23,739 bases of DNA from Paramacrobiotus richtersi. Its lineage: Eukaryota; Tardigrada; Eutardigrada; Parachela; Macrobiotidae. A program made the translations under genes and the position numbers. The notes below the pieces were generated by a model. That model ran no database searches, was not told the DNA's origin, and was given only the letters and a program-made list of their open reading frames with translations. The stretch is taken from contig JAQGAU010000805.1 in assembly GCA_034698045.1 (NCBI GenBank), forward strand, positions 1-23,739, read 5' to 3'. Positions 1 to 9,100 of this stretch are shown here, in pieces (the first letter of the stretch is position 1; each line of letters opens with the position of its first letter).

Positions 1-174
1 CCGAGTATCGTATCAAATTCGCGGATCGCTCCGCTGACCTCTTTCCACGTCCACTCCCGGCCGTTGCACAATAGCGCCTATGTCCTGCCCCAGCAGGCTA
101 TGGCGCTGACCGATCGAGCCGATTACGATTCGGATGTGTGTCCACTGCGCCGGCCGCGCATGCCGACGGCCTGA
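1..174 (+). CDS. Possible 3' end of an unrecognised plus-strand gene (partial)
   Basis: Frame 1 is open from the window edge to TGA at 172-174, 57 codons, in a block much richer in G+C than what follows. It reads as a polar tail with stretches such as SFHVHSRPLHNSAYVLPQQA and ends in a basic RRPRMPTA. No family recognised and the upstream part is outside the window. An ATTAAA lies 150 nt downstream. It would be convergent with the 785-1630 gene. Confidence 0.45.
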   Translation, partial: PSIVSNSRIAPLTSFHVHSRPLHNSAYVLPQQAMALTDRADYDSDVCPLRRPRMPTA

Positions 175-323
175 TGTGAAACATAATTTTACCTAATTTT
201 TGTGATATGGTTTTGGATTTTTTTTATGAATCCAGGAGTTCATTTCCATATTTTACGTACGTTTATGGGTGTCGTTTTTTCTAAACTGATTAACGAGAAT
301 AATTATTTGTGACCTATGAGACG

Positions 324-329
324 ATTAAA
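324..329 (+). terminator. ATTAAA poly(A) signal candidate for the 1-174 gene
   Basis: ATTAAA is the commonest variant of AATAAA, 150 nt after the TGA at 172-174. No canonical AATAAA lies closer. Position alone supports it. Confidence 0.3.
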
Positions 330-564
330 CAAAACGCTGCGATGTATACAATACAGTACGGATGGAATAATTATAACACAGGAAATCCATACTAGATAAA
401 CTTTGAGAATATATAGGTACCACAGGAAAAGAATAGCGTTATAATCGTTTTGTATTGAAATTCCACGTCGGTTTCTGCTTTCCAGAGCGTTGTTTGTTTG
501 TTTTCCGAATCATTGTTTTTTTATTGTATTGTCACAACACACGCTACACAAAGATGCGCTAATT

Positions 565-575
565 TTTATTTTATT
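565..575 (-). terminator. Tandem AATAAA poly(A) signals of the 785-1630 gene
   Basis: Two overlapping AATAAA hexamers on the minus strand (565-570 and 570-575), about 210 nt downstream of the TGA at 785-787. A short 10-bp tandem repeat (aatactgtac twice, 719-738) lies in the presumed 3' UTR between them and the stop. Confidence 0.5.
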
Positions 576-784
576 ACTTACTTTTTGTAGGATATACAAA
601 TTACAGCGTATGAAAGTGGAACAAATATGTCAAATACTTCCGGATCGTAAAATTGATCCAAACACCGGAGCAAAATAACCGAAACACTGAAAAGAGGCAG
701 CGTAACAAGGCAAAATCGAATACTGTACAATACTGTACAAAAAAACCCAAACTCTCCAACAACAATAAAACTAATATATCAACA

Positions 785-966
785 TCAAACAACCGGTTTC
801 TGTTTGTATTCTTTCTGTTTTTCCTTAGCATCAAAGTACCGGTACAGCTTGAAGAGTTCTTCCATGGTCAACGGTTCTCTATCGTAAATCCACTGCGGCA
901 GTGCATCTTCATCATCGACTGGTCCCAAATTTTCATGAACTAAAAACCACGCGTTGCTACAATGTT
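785..966 (-). CDS. Unrecognised gene, exon 2
   Basis: It encodes residues 105-164 and the stop. The acceptor TTCTTGACAG fits the phase of exon 1. A second acceptor-like TGGTTTTTAG lies inside the exon and would shorten it. The stretch DDEDALPQWIYDREPLTMEE looks like real protein rather than chance translation. Confidence 0.6.
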
Positions 967-1630
967 CTGTCAAGAAAGCTATTTAAATAACACAAAATCA
1001 GCGTATTTACGTAATTCCCTGTAAATCTAGCAACAATAACATGAAATCGCGTACTGCAAAAATTAATATAGCACAAATAAAAAAGACGCTAATTTTTTAA
1101 ATTCGTTGAATTTAATAATCAGCTTGTTAGTATTTGCTTAAATAAGTTGAGTAGCCAGCAAACACATAATATTAGGAAAGAGAATTCCGCTTAGTCAGTG
1201 GCGTAACAAGCGCCGATGAATCGATATTTATTTCCCTGCAGCATAATCTGCGTTTGCCCCCTGAGAGACTACTTCGTCTCGGTCACGCAAGTATTCGACT
1301 AAACTGCGCTGTGTTACCTTGCGTGACCAGGTCGAATGTGGGCGATGGCGTTGGCAGTGCCCACGGCTCGATGAATTCCACATCTTCCATCAGGATGGTG
1401 GTCGAGAATGAATCCCCCTCCGATTCTGATCCGTCTACACTGGAGGTCAGTTCGCTTGGCACTGGAAGATTGCGACTCTCTGACGGTTTGAGCGAGTAAT
1501 CCAAAGGAGAGACATTGTCCGCTCGTTGCAGGATACTGGGTAGACGGGGCTTGGGATCGGCCAGCGGGTCGACCAGACGTTGTAGGAACTGGACAAAGCT
1601 GTTGTTCCTTGGCAGAGATCGGTCGGTCAT
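785..1630 (-). CDS. Unrecognised two-exon gene, 164 residues
   Basis: I do not recognise the product. The ATG at 1630 follows an in-frame TAA, and the first exon runs to a CAAG/GTAACA donor at 1318. Joining this to the acceptor TTCTTGACAG before 966 continues in frame to TGA at 785-787. The protein is soluble, with no signal peptide or membrane segment. Residues 1-104 are rich in Ser, Pro and acidic residues (probably disordered) with an acidic patch around 78-90. The C-terminal part has an acidic stretch, a helix-like PLTMEELFKLYRYFDAKEKQ and a Lys-rich end. Two overlapping AATAAA signals about 210 nt downstream fit a 3' end. Without splicing the frame would stop after 115 residues at 1283. 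It lies head-to-tail 1.4 kb downstream of the UBR gene. Upstream non-coding or short coding exons cannot be excluded. Confidence 0.6.
1318..1630 (-). CDS. Unrecognised gene, exon 1
   Basis: It encodes residues 1-104 plus one base. The exon is GC-richer than its surroundings. Codons run open for 313 nt to a plausible donor, CAAG/GTAACA. Confidence 0.6.
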
Positions 1631-2300
1631 GATCGAAAACGAGCCCGAGAGAAAATAAGGGCAAAATGAGCGTTATTGCGTACTCGAAGCAAAATCGTCC
1701 GTCCAACGCCAAAAAACTCGATGCTGGGGAAAACGCTGAACTTTTTCTTAGGAATGAGTAACAAAAACAATTAATATCGCTAGCGATTGAAAATTATCAA
1801 AACAAGCTCTTCTATAAAGTTCTATTACGACCCGTTATTCTAGAAAGGGAAGCGAAGATGAGATTCCCAACCGTCAGAATCGCTGTCTCGTAGAATGGAA
1901 AACCAGGAGTCCGAATGCAGGTCAATCGTAGCGTACCGAGGTGGTCAACATCGTGCAAGTGGCGTGGCCCCATTCCACTACAAGGTGGCTCAATGTCCAC
2001 CATTTCTATCCGTCTAAATATGTTCGGTCCAATTTAATTCTAAGCATGAATTCGAATCATTTCAAAAATATTTACGTTAAGCCTTAGAAGAAGTTGCATA
2101 ACTATGGTGCACAGCTGTAACGTGCACCTTTCCTAATCTTTGACGGAAACTCCATTGCCGGCCTACTTCTACTGATATGGTCAAGTTGAATCAAAGGAAT
2201 TCAAGGACGGCTTGTCAGCCGTACATCATAGGTCACATTACTTCATTTTGTCAAAAAATATTCATTCTATAAGAAAATCTTTGAATACGATCAGGTTTGC
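1631..2300. other. Intergenic stretch upstream of the 785-1630 gene
   Basis: About 670 nt with no recognised gene. It should hold the 5' UTR and promoter of the minus-strand gene. The block 1812-2003 is GC-richer and open on the minus strand for 63 codons, but I found no splice partner and no family for it; it may be an untranslated exon or decayed coding sequence. No clear TATA box on the minus strand. Confidence 0.4.
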
Positions 2301-2311
2301 AGCTGACGAAG

Positions 2312-2375
2312 CCGCTTGAACTGGGGAAATGGTAGCCTGGGAGACGGACACACCACTACTCTACGATTTCATCTG
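2312..2375 (-). mobile_element. tRNA-like SINE head (A box and B box)
   Basis: On the minus strand, TAGAGTAGTGG (2353-2363) matches the RNA polymerase III A box. AGTTCAAGCGG (2312-2322) resembles the B box GGTTCGANTCC. They are 30 nt apart, the distance found in tRNA genes. The sequence between does not fold into a sound tRNA, so this is a tRNA-derived relic rather than a tRNA gene. Confidence 0.45.
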
Positions 2376-2490
2376 TAGAAGTAATTCAGAAAAGTTTAAC
2401 AGGGAGTTCGATAGCAGCGCTGGTGTGCATCAGTTCAGTATCGCGGATTTCAGGATCTGCCATTTCAGCGTGGAGAACAAACTGCTCATT

Positions 2491-2496
2491 TTTATT
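2491..2496 (-). terminator. Ubr1: AATAAA poly(A) signal candidate of UBR1
   Basis: First canonical AATAAA on the minus strand after the UBR1 stop, about 560 nt downstream. It lies in a (TTA)n run on the opposite strand, so a chance occurrence is possible. Confidence 0.3.
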
Positions 2497-2504
2497 ATTA
2501 TTAT

Positions 2505-2532
2505 ATTAAGTGTACTGAATTAAGTGTACTGA
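2505..2532 (+). repeat. 14-bp tandem repeat, two exact copies
   Basis: attaagtgtactga is repeated head to tail at 2505-2518 and 2519-2532, just before the TATA-bearing block. Confidence 0.85.
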
Positions 2533-2553
2533 AATGTTTGTATATCTCTGTTG

Positions 2554-2595
2554 TATATAAATACCCAGACTCCGGATGAAAGTATTATCACACCG
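2554..2595 (+). promoter_or_regulatory. TATA box and start-site-like sequence, possible LTR remnant
   Basis: TATATAAATA (2554-2563) is followed 27-30 nt later by an initiator-like TATCACAC (2586-2593). The arrangement of a TATA box with a nearby initiator, inside an AT-rich block with no gene downstream on this strand, is what retrotransposon LTRs show. It could also be an unannotated promoter or chance. No second LTR or integrase/reverse-transcriptase frame is present in the window. Confidence 0.3.
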
Positions 2596-2599
2596 TCTT

Positions 2600-3054
2600 T
2601 TGTGTTACAATTACTCCGAGGTAGTTCATGCTATAACTATCATATTATTATACAAATTAACAATAAATAATACATAAATATTATAGATAAATATTAGTCT
2701 GCCGATGGACACCGTTATACAGCAATGACAGTCTTTTTTTCCGGAAATGAATAAAATTAAAATTTATCTCTAACCCAAAACAAAAGAGGACCACTTATCA
2801 CAACAAAAACATTTGACAAAAATAAACCCAAAGAATGCCAAGGGGAAGAGACAAGGTCAGAACATAACTGCACACCGCCAAATCAGATCAACATCCGCAT
2901 GCAAATATCTTGAAAAATCAAACAAAACGAAGCCTATCCACATTGACCATTAAATGTAACGACAAATCCACCATTAAAATTTCTCTGTACCACACCAATA
3001 GAAATTCCTAACAGGGCCCATAACAACAAAGCGATAAGGGAAAAACACGGCCAT
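2600..3054 (-). other. Ubr1: 3' flank of the UBR1 gene
   Basis: AT-rich, no further coding potential. It should contain the UBR1 3' UTR. The nearest poly(A)-signal variant on the minus strand is GATAAA at 2763-2768; the nearest canonical AATAAA is at 2491-2496, about 560 nt after the stop. The true cleavage site cannot be fixed from sequence. Confidence 0.5.
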
Positions 3055-3196
3055 TTAAAAATGAAACCAATCAAAACCGGCCAGCGTTCCATTCTGATCC
3101 ATCGCGTGGGACACTTCATCGGCCACATCGTGGTGCATGTAATGCCGATGGAGCTGCTCCAGACGTTCCGTGCTCAGATGCAGTGGATTACCGCGT
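3055..3196 (-). CDS. Ubr1: UBR1 exon 43: C-terminus and stop
   Basis: It encodes residues 1775-1821 and TAA (3055-3057). [16 protein letters not shown] matches vertebrate [16 protein letters not shown], and the end GFDWFHF matches GIDWQHL. The acceptor is GATTGCAG. Confidence 0.97.
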
Positions 3197-6100
3197 CTGC
3201 AATCCATTTTTTCTTACTTGTTTTTAAATATAAAATTTACAAATAAAAATTTACCATCTACACATAATCAACCTCACATTCTTTATTAAATATTATCTCT
3301 CTATTTTTCTATTATATTTTTCTATATTTCCAAATCTCTAGTTTTCCTTACTGCATCAGCTGCAGAAATTAAACCTTCAACCACTTTTCGAACAGTCGTA
3401 AAAGTATGAAATACTTTATATTCCGTTTTTCTAAACAAATCAGTTATAACGTGAATCTAATCCGAAACAACTGTAGGTAAGCACTGACAAAATCTGTCTC
3501 ATAGACAGTTCACCATTATTCGTGAATTTCAACTACGCTTTTGTTAAGAAATTTTCAAACATTCTGAAATTTACAAACCTTCTTAAATTATATTTAATTT
3601 CTGAAATTTAATTTAATTTTTAAATTTACACTTAGCGAAATATAAAATTCATAACCGCTTAAAATATGTTCACTGATGTTTAAAGTTTCGCCCTTACCGC
3701 AAAAATGGATCAGGCTCGCCATACTCATCCACATATGGGGATGCACCAAAGCAGCCTTTATTCGTTCCATGAAGCATCAGAATCTGGTTTTCTCGCACTC
3801 TACAAATGAATAAGACATTGCAGAGAGGAAAAAATTACTACCAAAACGCGACAATGTTATCATAATACGCACGACACAACGACTTCATGAATAATCGTGC
3901 CACTTTACTACGCCTCAAGCACAATAGAAAGATCAAGCAAAACAGCTGGATTTTCGCTACAATGTACAAAACCTGATTTTCCAAACTCTAACAATCAAAA
4001 AAAAAATGTAAAAAAGGTTTTTTAATAATAAGCCGAAGGGAACTATACAGGAAATGCTTCCGCAAAAATGCGCAAACGAAACACGAATCTCATTCTAGTT
4101 ACTGTGTAGATACGTAAACTGACTCTTTAATAACGGCATTTTTTGTGAGTTTTACCGTAGAAACATCCCCGTTCCCGCTCCGCAGACAGCCGCATGGAAC
4201 GCACAAGCGCCCACCGTCTGTGTGTCCAGTTTGTACTGACAGCACATACTCTGCGAGCATAACAGCGCTCCGCACACCAAACACATGGCCGGCGACCGGC
4301 GGTCATCCGCTTCCACGCGACATCCGCTAAAACAGTTCAAAGAAGATTTTCACACACGGCGACTAACATTAGCCACCAAAAATGGCACAAAAATCGAGAA
4401 AGTAACCAAAAAAATCATCTGGTCATTATAACCTGATTCAAAACCTAATACTGCTCTTTTTTCAAAATACACGAAAAATAAAATAGAGAAAATCTAATTG
4501 TTATTGTATTATGGCGATTTATTGACATACCATCAAATGCAAATCAGGTAAATTAAATTTTTTCAGTTTTCCAAGTAAAAAAAACGGATACTAACCTGTT
4601 TTGCGAGGCACGATTGATAACGTCCGTATAATCGTGTGGTAACGTTGCGAACGAGGGAAACGGATGCGGGAGACTACAAAATCCTTAATCAACACAATTT
4701 CCTGATAAAAAACTCTTTTTCCTTACTGTATAGGCTGATACGTGTGGTTGTCAGCAACTGTGTTGAAAATCCATCTGGAAAACAAAATTCGCGGTTTTTC
4801 ACTGCAGGTTGAAAAAGTAACAATACGATTAATAAAACAATTCAAATAACGTAAAATTTATGTCCAAAGAGTCAGCAGTGAGACCGAAACACGGATCTAC
4901 GCTACCTGTGCACCAAATCATATAACGCGGGATTTTCCGCAAGAAGAACGGATATCGAGTTTGGTAATCCCACATATGCCATCAGATCAGCGCACTCCGA
5001 TTCGAACGTTTCTGTTGAAAAGGTCACTTTAAACCCCTTTTTCAATGGTAAATCTTCCTCAGCCATTTCAAGAAATTCAAATATTTTTTGATAGTATTGA
5101 TCATTAGTAAACCGAAACGTGATACTAAATTTAATTTTTAATTTTCAAAAAACTGAAAAAATAATTTTGTTTTCAAAAACAACGAAGACATACAGTATCT
5201 GTACTTCTAAACACTGGCACACTTAAAACTGCTTAATTCACCGAATGAAAATTAAACGTCAGTTTGAATTGCATATGTTAAATCCTTGATAATATCCTGT
5301 TAATCCAAAATCAATATCATTCGAAAATGAGTAGATTAAAAAGCAACAATCTATTAATTTTAAATATCATTATATTTGACTAGAACGTACGCCCATCCGT
5401 TTTGAGAGCTTCATTGGCCGGAATTCCCGTAGTAAAATGATAAAACACAGCACAACACCGCACAAATGGCCACATTTTCTCCTGGACGATTCTCTCCAGA
5501 TTCTTCGGGATTTGTGCCGCAATATGCGCCGCATAATTATGGGCACTGATATCGGCCGACGTACCTTCTTGTCTGTAAAAACGCGCTAAATAATGAAATA
5601 TTCACATAAAAAGTGCATTTTATTCAAGATCCCATGCATAGGTAATCTGTTTTATCAGTAGCTGTTATGAAGCTATCCAGAGAGATGCCACGAGCCACTT
5701 TACTACGCTACATCGATACCCGTCTGCATCACTGGTACGAGTAAATACGACAATCCAGAAAGTCAGAGCTTTTTATTCAAATTAAAACTGCAACTTCAAA
5801 CTTTTTAAGACCTAAAAATAAAATTTTTTTTAAATTTAATGTTTTAAAATTTCTAACTTATAAACATTTACGAAACGTTCGGATAATGTGAATTTTAATT
5901 TGAAAAGTTTTGATGCAGATTGGGTGCACACCACCTACCTGTGTTTCAGTGCTACCCACAACTTTCGCAATTCAGAATCTTCGGGTAAACTCGGACCAGA
6001 ATGACTTTCCAACCGTTCCACATCTTCCGGTGTGATGCTACGCAGCACTTGCAGGATGTGCAACAGATAGATCATGACGAATAAATGGTGGTCAAAGCTG

Positions 6101-9100
6101 TCGCCCACGGGCGGACGGCACACCTGGGCGTCGATGTACGGGGCCGTGAAGCCCTCTTCGCTCCAGGGCAGCCAGGGGAAGGCGTGGATACAGTTGATCT
6201 ACGGCAAAATTATAAAAAAAATCAAAGACACCTTTATACTTCAACATTACCAAAATTCGGCCATATTATCATGATATTCACGACACTGCTCATTACACAG
6301 GACAGAAGTGGGACTAGTCTTGTTCGTGCCATTACACTACGCCTGACGTATAACAGAACAGACAGCAGAAACAGCCCAGAAGTTCACATTTCTGCATACC
6401 GGCGTACAAATATAGAGATGAAAAATATAATTTAGATAGCTAGAATAATCCAATTATGCGAGAAAAATTGTCTGAACACTAATAAGTAAGAATTTTCGGG
6501 CAGGATTCGGGCATGAAAACGCCACCTACACTAATAAAATCTCCTAAATCTGGTGAGCGATTTTTTATTCATCACCCACAACCCAGTGTAAACGGTGAAA
6601 GGTTATGAATTTTCAAAGTTATTAATGGGTGAATTCACTTAACATGCCGGTCTTCGGCAATCGGATCCAGATCGTAATCTTGCTGATAGTAATCTCCACA
6701 GACCTCTATTTTAAGCATTAATAACTTTTAAAATGCATAACTTTTCAACATTTATACTGGGTAATAAATAAAAAATGGCTCTATACTCACCAGATTCAGT
6801 AGAGTTTATGAGTATATGTAAGGTTTTATTCCCGATTCCTGCCCGAAAATGCTTACTTGTAAGTTGAGAGGAACGATACAGCGAATGCGATGAATTGTTA
6901 AAACATCAGGAAAAGAAATAATTCCAGTTTCGTCGAGACCCCCATGTACTACAGAATTAGCAATTATATTCGTATAATTTTTCATTTCATAACAACAGTA
7001 ATCCTAATTAGTTCTTCACCGAAACGACCGCTCTCTGCCCTCAGTTTTCATAAACATGAGATGTAAGGGATAATAATGTATTACTTTGCTCTTCGATCTG
7101 ATGAAAACTTACCAATAACGAAAACGCATCCATACGCAAAATATTTCGGTTCCGCTGGGTCGAAGGATTGAACAGCACACTGAACAATTTAATCGCCTGT
7201 TCGGTTAGGAGTTTGGTTTCGTACGCTGACGAGCTCCAGCATGATGCACGTGTTATGCATTTCAAGCATAAATACTGCAAAAATGATCATTCAGAAGCAA
7301 TCAGTCGCACCAGACAGATTTTGATCCTTACCTGACGGGATGAGAAAGACCCGAGTAGTGATTTGTTCTCAAAACGGAGACACATTTCTGCAACGAAAAC
7401 ACACCATTTAAACTGACCCAGACAGGTAACAAATATTAATACTATCAATAAAGTTATTTTTTTTTATAATACAGTATATATAATAAATAAAAGTAAATAA
7501 TAAATATAATAATAATACCAATAAAGATGTGAAGTCTTATTCAACAGAGGCATAATGGTAAGGCAGTAATTATTAAAGCTGACACACACTGACACTACCG
7601 AAACTCGGCCGAATAAATTGTTAATTAAATCATTTACATAAACAATTGCTAAAATATCTGAGTTTTCTGCAGATTCGTTTGTTTTTCTTCTTCACCATTT
7701 TTTAAATTACTCGCTATGAAGATGTACATTTCTAGCAAACTGACAGTATTCATTACCAATTGTCTGGATTGAGTACGAGCAAGCGGCCCAGTTCAAGCTG
7801 ATACACAGTTCTTCATGTTGTGATGGCGACGATGCATTCATGGACATCTACACGCACAACACCCCAAATAAAAGAATTTTGATCCACAGATTTTTTTTCA
7901 GCGGTTTTTACCTGGTAAACCTGATTCTGAAACGTTCGGACGGCTTCGACATAGGCATCCGATATGATATCGGTACTGCTGAAACAAACGGATCGGCATT
8001 AATAACACAGGTACTAACAATAAACATAACTAAACTATGTAACAACTGCACGGTTTCACTTTAGACTGTGGTGCGAACGTAGTGCAATGGCTAACAAACC
8101 CACATACGCTTGTTCGATAGTTACCCTCTGACAGTAAGCCTCTGTCCCATTAACTGCACAAGTTATAAATTAAATATTTCGGCATAAAATTTTTCACATT
8201 ATATCGTAACAATTGAAACTGTCTTATGTCTACATCACCGTATATCATTTCTACGCCTAATTTAATTCGATTTCTCTAGATATTTCCAGATATTTTATAT
8301 ATATACTTTGATACTTCTATATGATTTCGTGATTCGGCTGCACACTATTTCGTTTCATCCAAACGAAAGAAAGGACATAACCATTCATTACATCAGCGCG
8401 AAAGTAGCACAGTTAAAACTGACTGCTTTACATTTTTAGAATGTCACAAGTTCTTACTTTTTCACATCAATTCCCTGTAGGCGTTCCGTCACCGCCACGA
8501 TATCCCGAATATGAGCAATAACCGGGGCTTTAGCGGGATCCTTGAAATTGACACGAATAGCCAGTGCATGCTGGTAGCTGTCATCTAGTGCGCCGATCAG
8601 CGCCTCCTCCTCACTGATCACGCGGATTCGCGGTTTCTGCTGCACCACCAGTAGCGCCGACATGGCCGCGGTGAAGGAGTTCAACGACGGGACCAGCAGC
8701 GGACAACCCACAACATCCATAGTTCTGCATCACAAAAACGATATCATTCCAGAATTACGCAATCAATTCCAGTAAGTCATAAAATTTACATAATTTACAT
8801 ATCAAATTTCTTAGCCACAACAAAGTTATAACATAAATCAATTATTAACAAGAACCTTTAATGTTCGCTGTTTCTTATTATGTATCGATATCAGCTACTA
8901 ATACAGACTGTTATCCGGTCGTACTATTGTTTAATTAACCCTTCTTCTATGTTATATTTTGTCCAGAAAACAAAAAATAATATCGTATTTAATAAAAGTT
9001 TTTTTATCTATTAATATGCCATGCACAACAGGCCGGACAAGCAGGCTTGAAAGTAGTGGCCAATCCACTACGTAAATCACGATATTGATTGCTGCGATAC

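Larger units (their letters stand above)
6484..6858. mobile_element. Foldback (long-TIR) MITE-like element in intron 35
   Basis: The left arm 6484-6627 and the reverse complement of the right arm 6716-6858 align along their whole length, about three quarters identical by eye. Both begin AAGTAAG(A/C)ATTTTCGGGCAGG and both end AAAGTTATTAATG. The arms enclose an 88-bp centre (6628-6715) with no coding capacity. This is the architecture of a non-autonomous foldback or MITE element. I could not identify a clean target-site duplication, so superfamily is open; a TA-type target is possible from the flanks. It is confined to the intron and does not touch the splice sites. Confidence 0.8.

Noticed and set aside
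1283..1317. A 19-nt intron (GTAACACAGCGCAGTTTAG) that would extend the downstream gene in another frame to a stop near 1230
   Set aside because: Far below any known spliceosomal minimum, while the acceptor at 967-969 gives a longer and more protein-like continuation.
1812..2003. 63-codon minus-strand open frame between the UBR gene and the downstream gene
   Set aside because: GC-richer than its surroundings but with no recognisable family and no splice partner in frame with the 1318-1630 exon; kept only as a remark in the intergenic entry.
3061..3246. Plus-strand open frame opposite the last UBR exon
   Set aside because: It is the antisense of exon 43, whose minus-strand reading is strongly homologous.
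4145..4330. Plus-strand frame and two extra minus-strand frames over the Cys-rich exon
   Set aside because: Shadows of exon 41; only the frame with [15 protein letters not shown] fits the family and the splice sites.
6074..6435. Two overlapping plus-strand frames of 66 and 116 codons
   Set aside because: They are antisense to exon 36 and run on into intron sequence containing a repeat copy.
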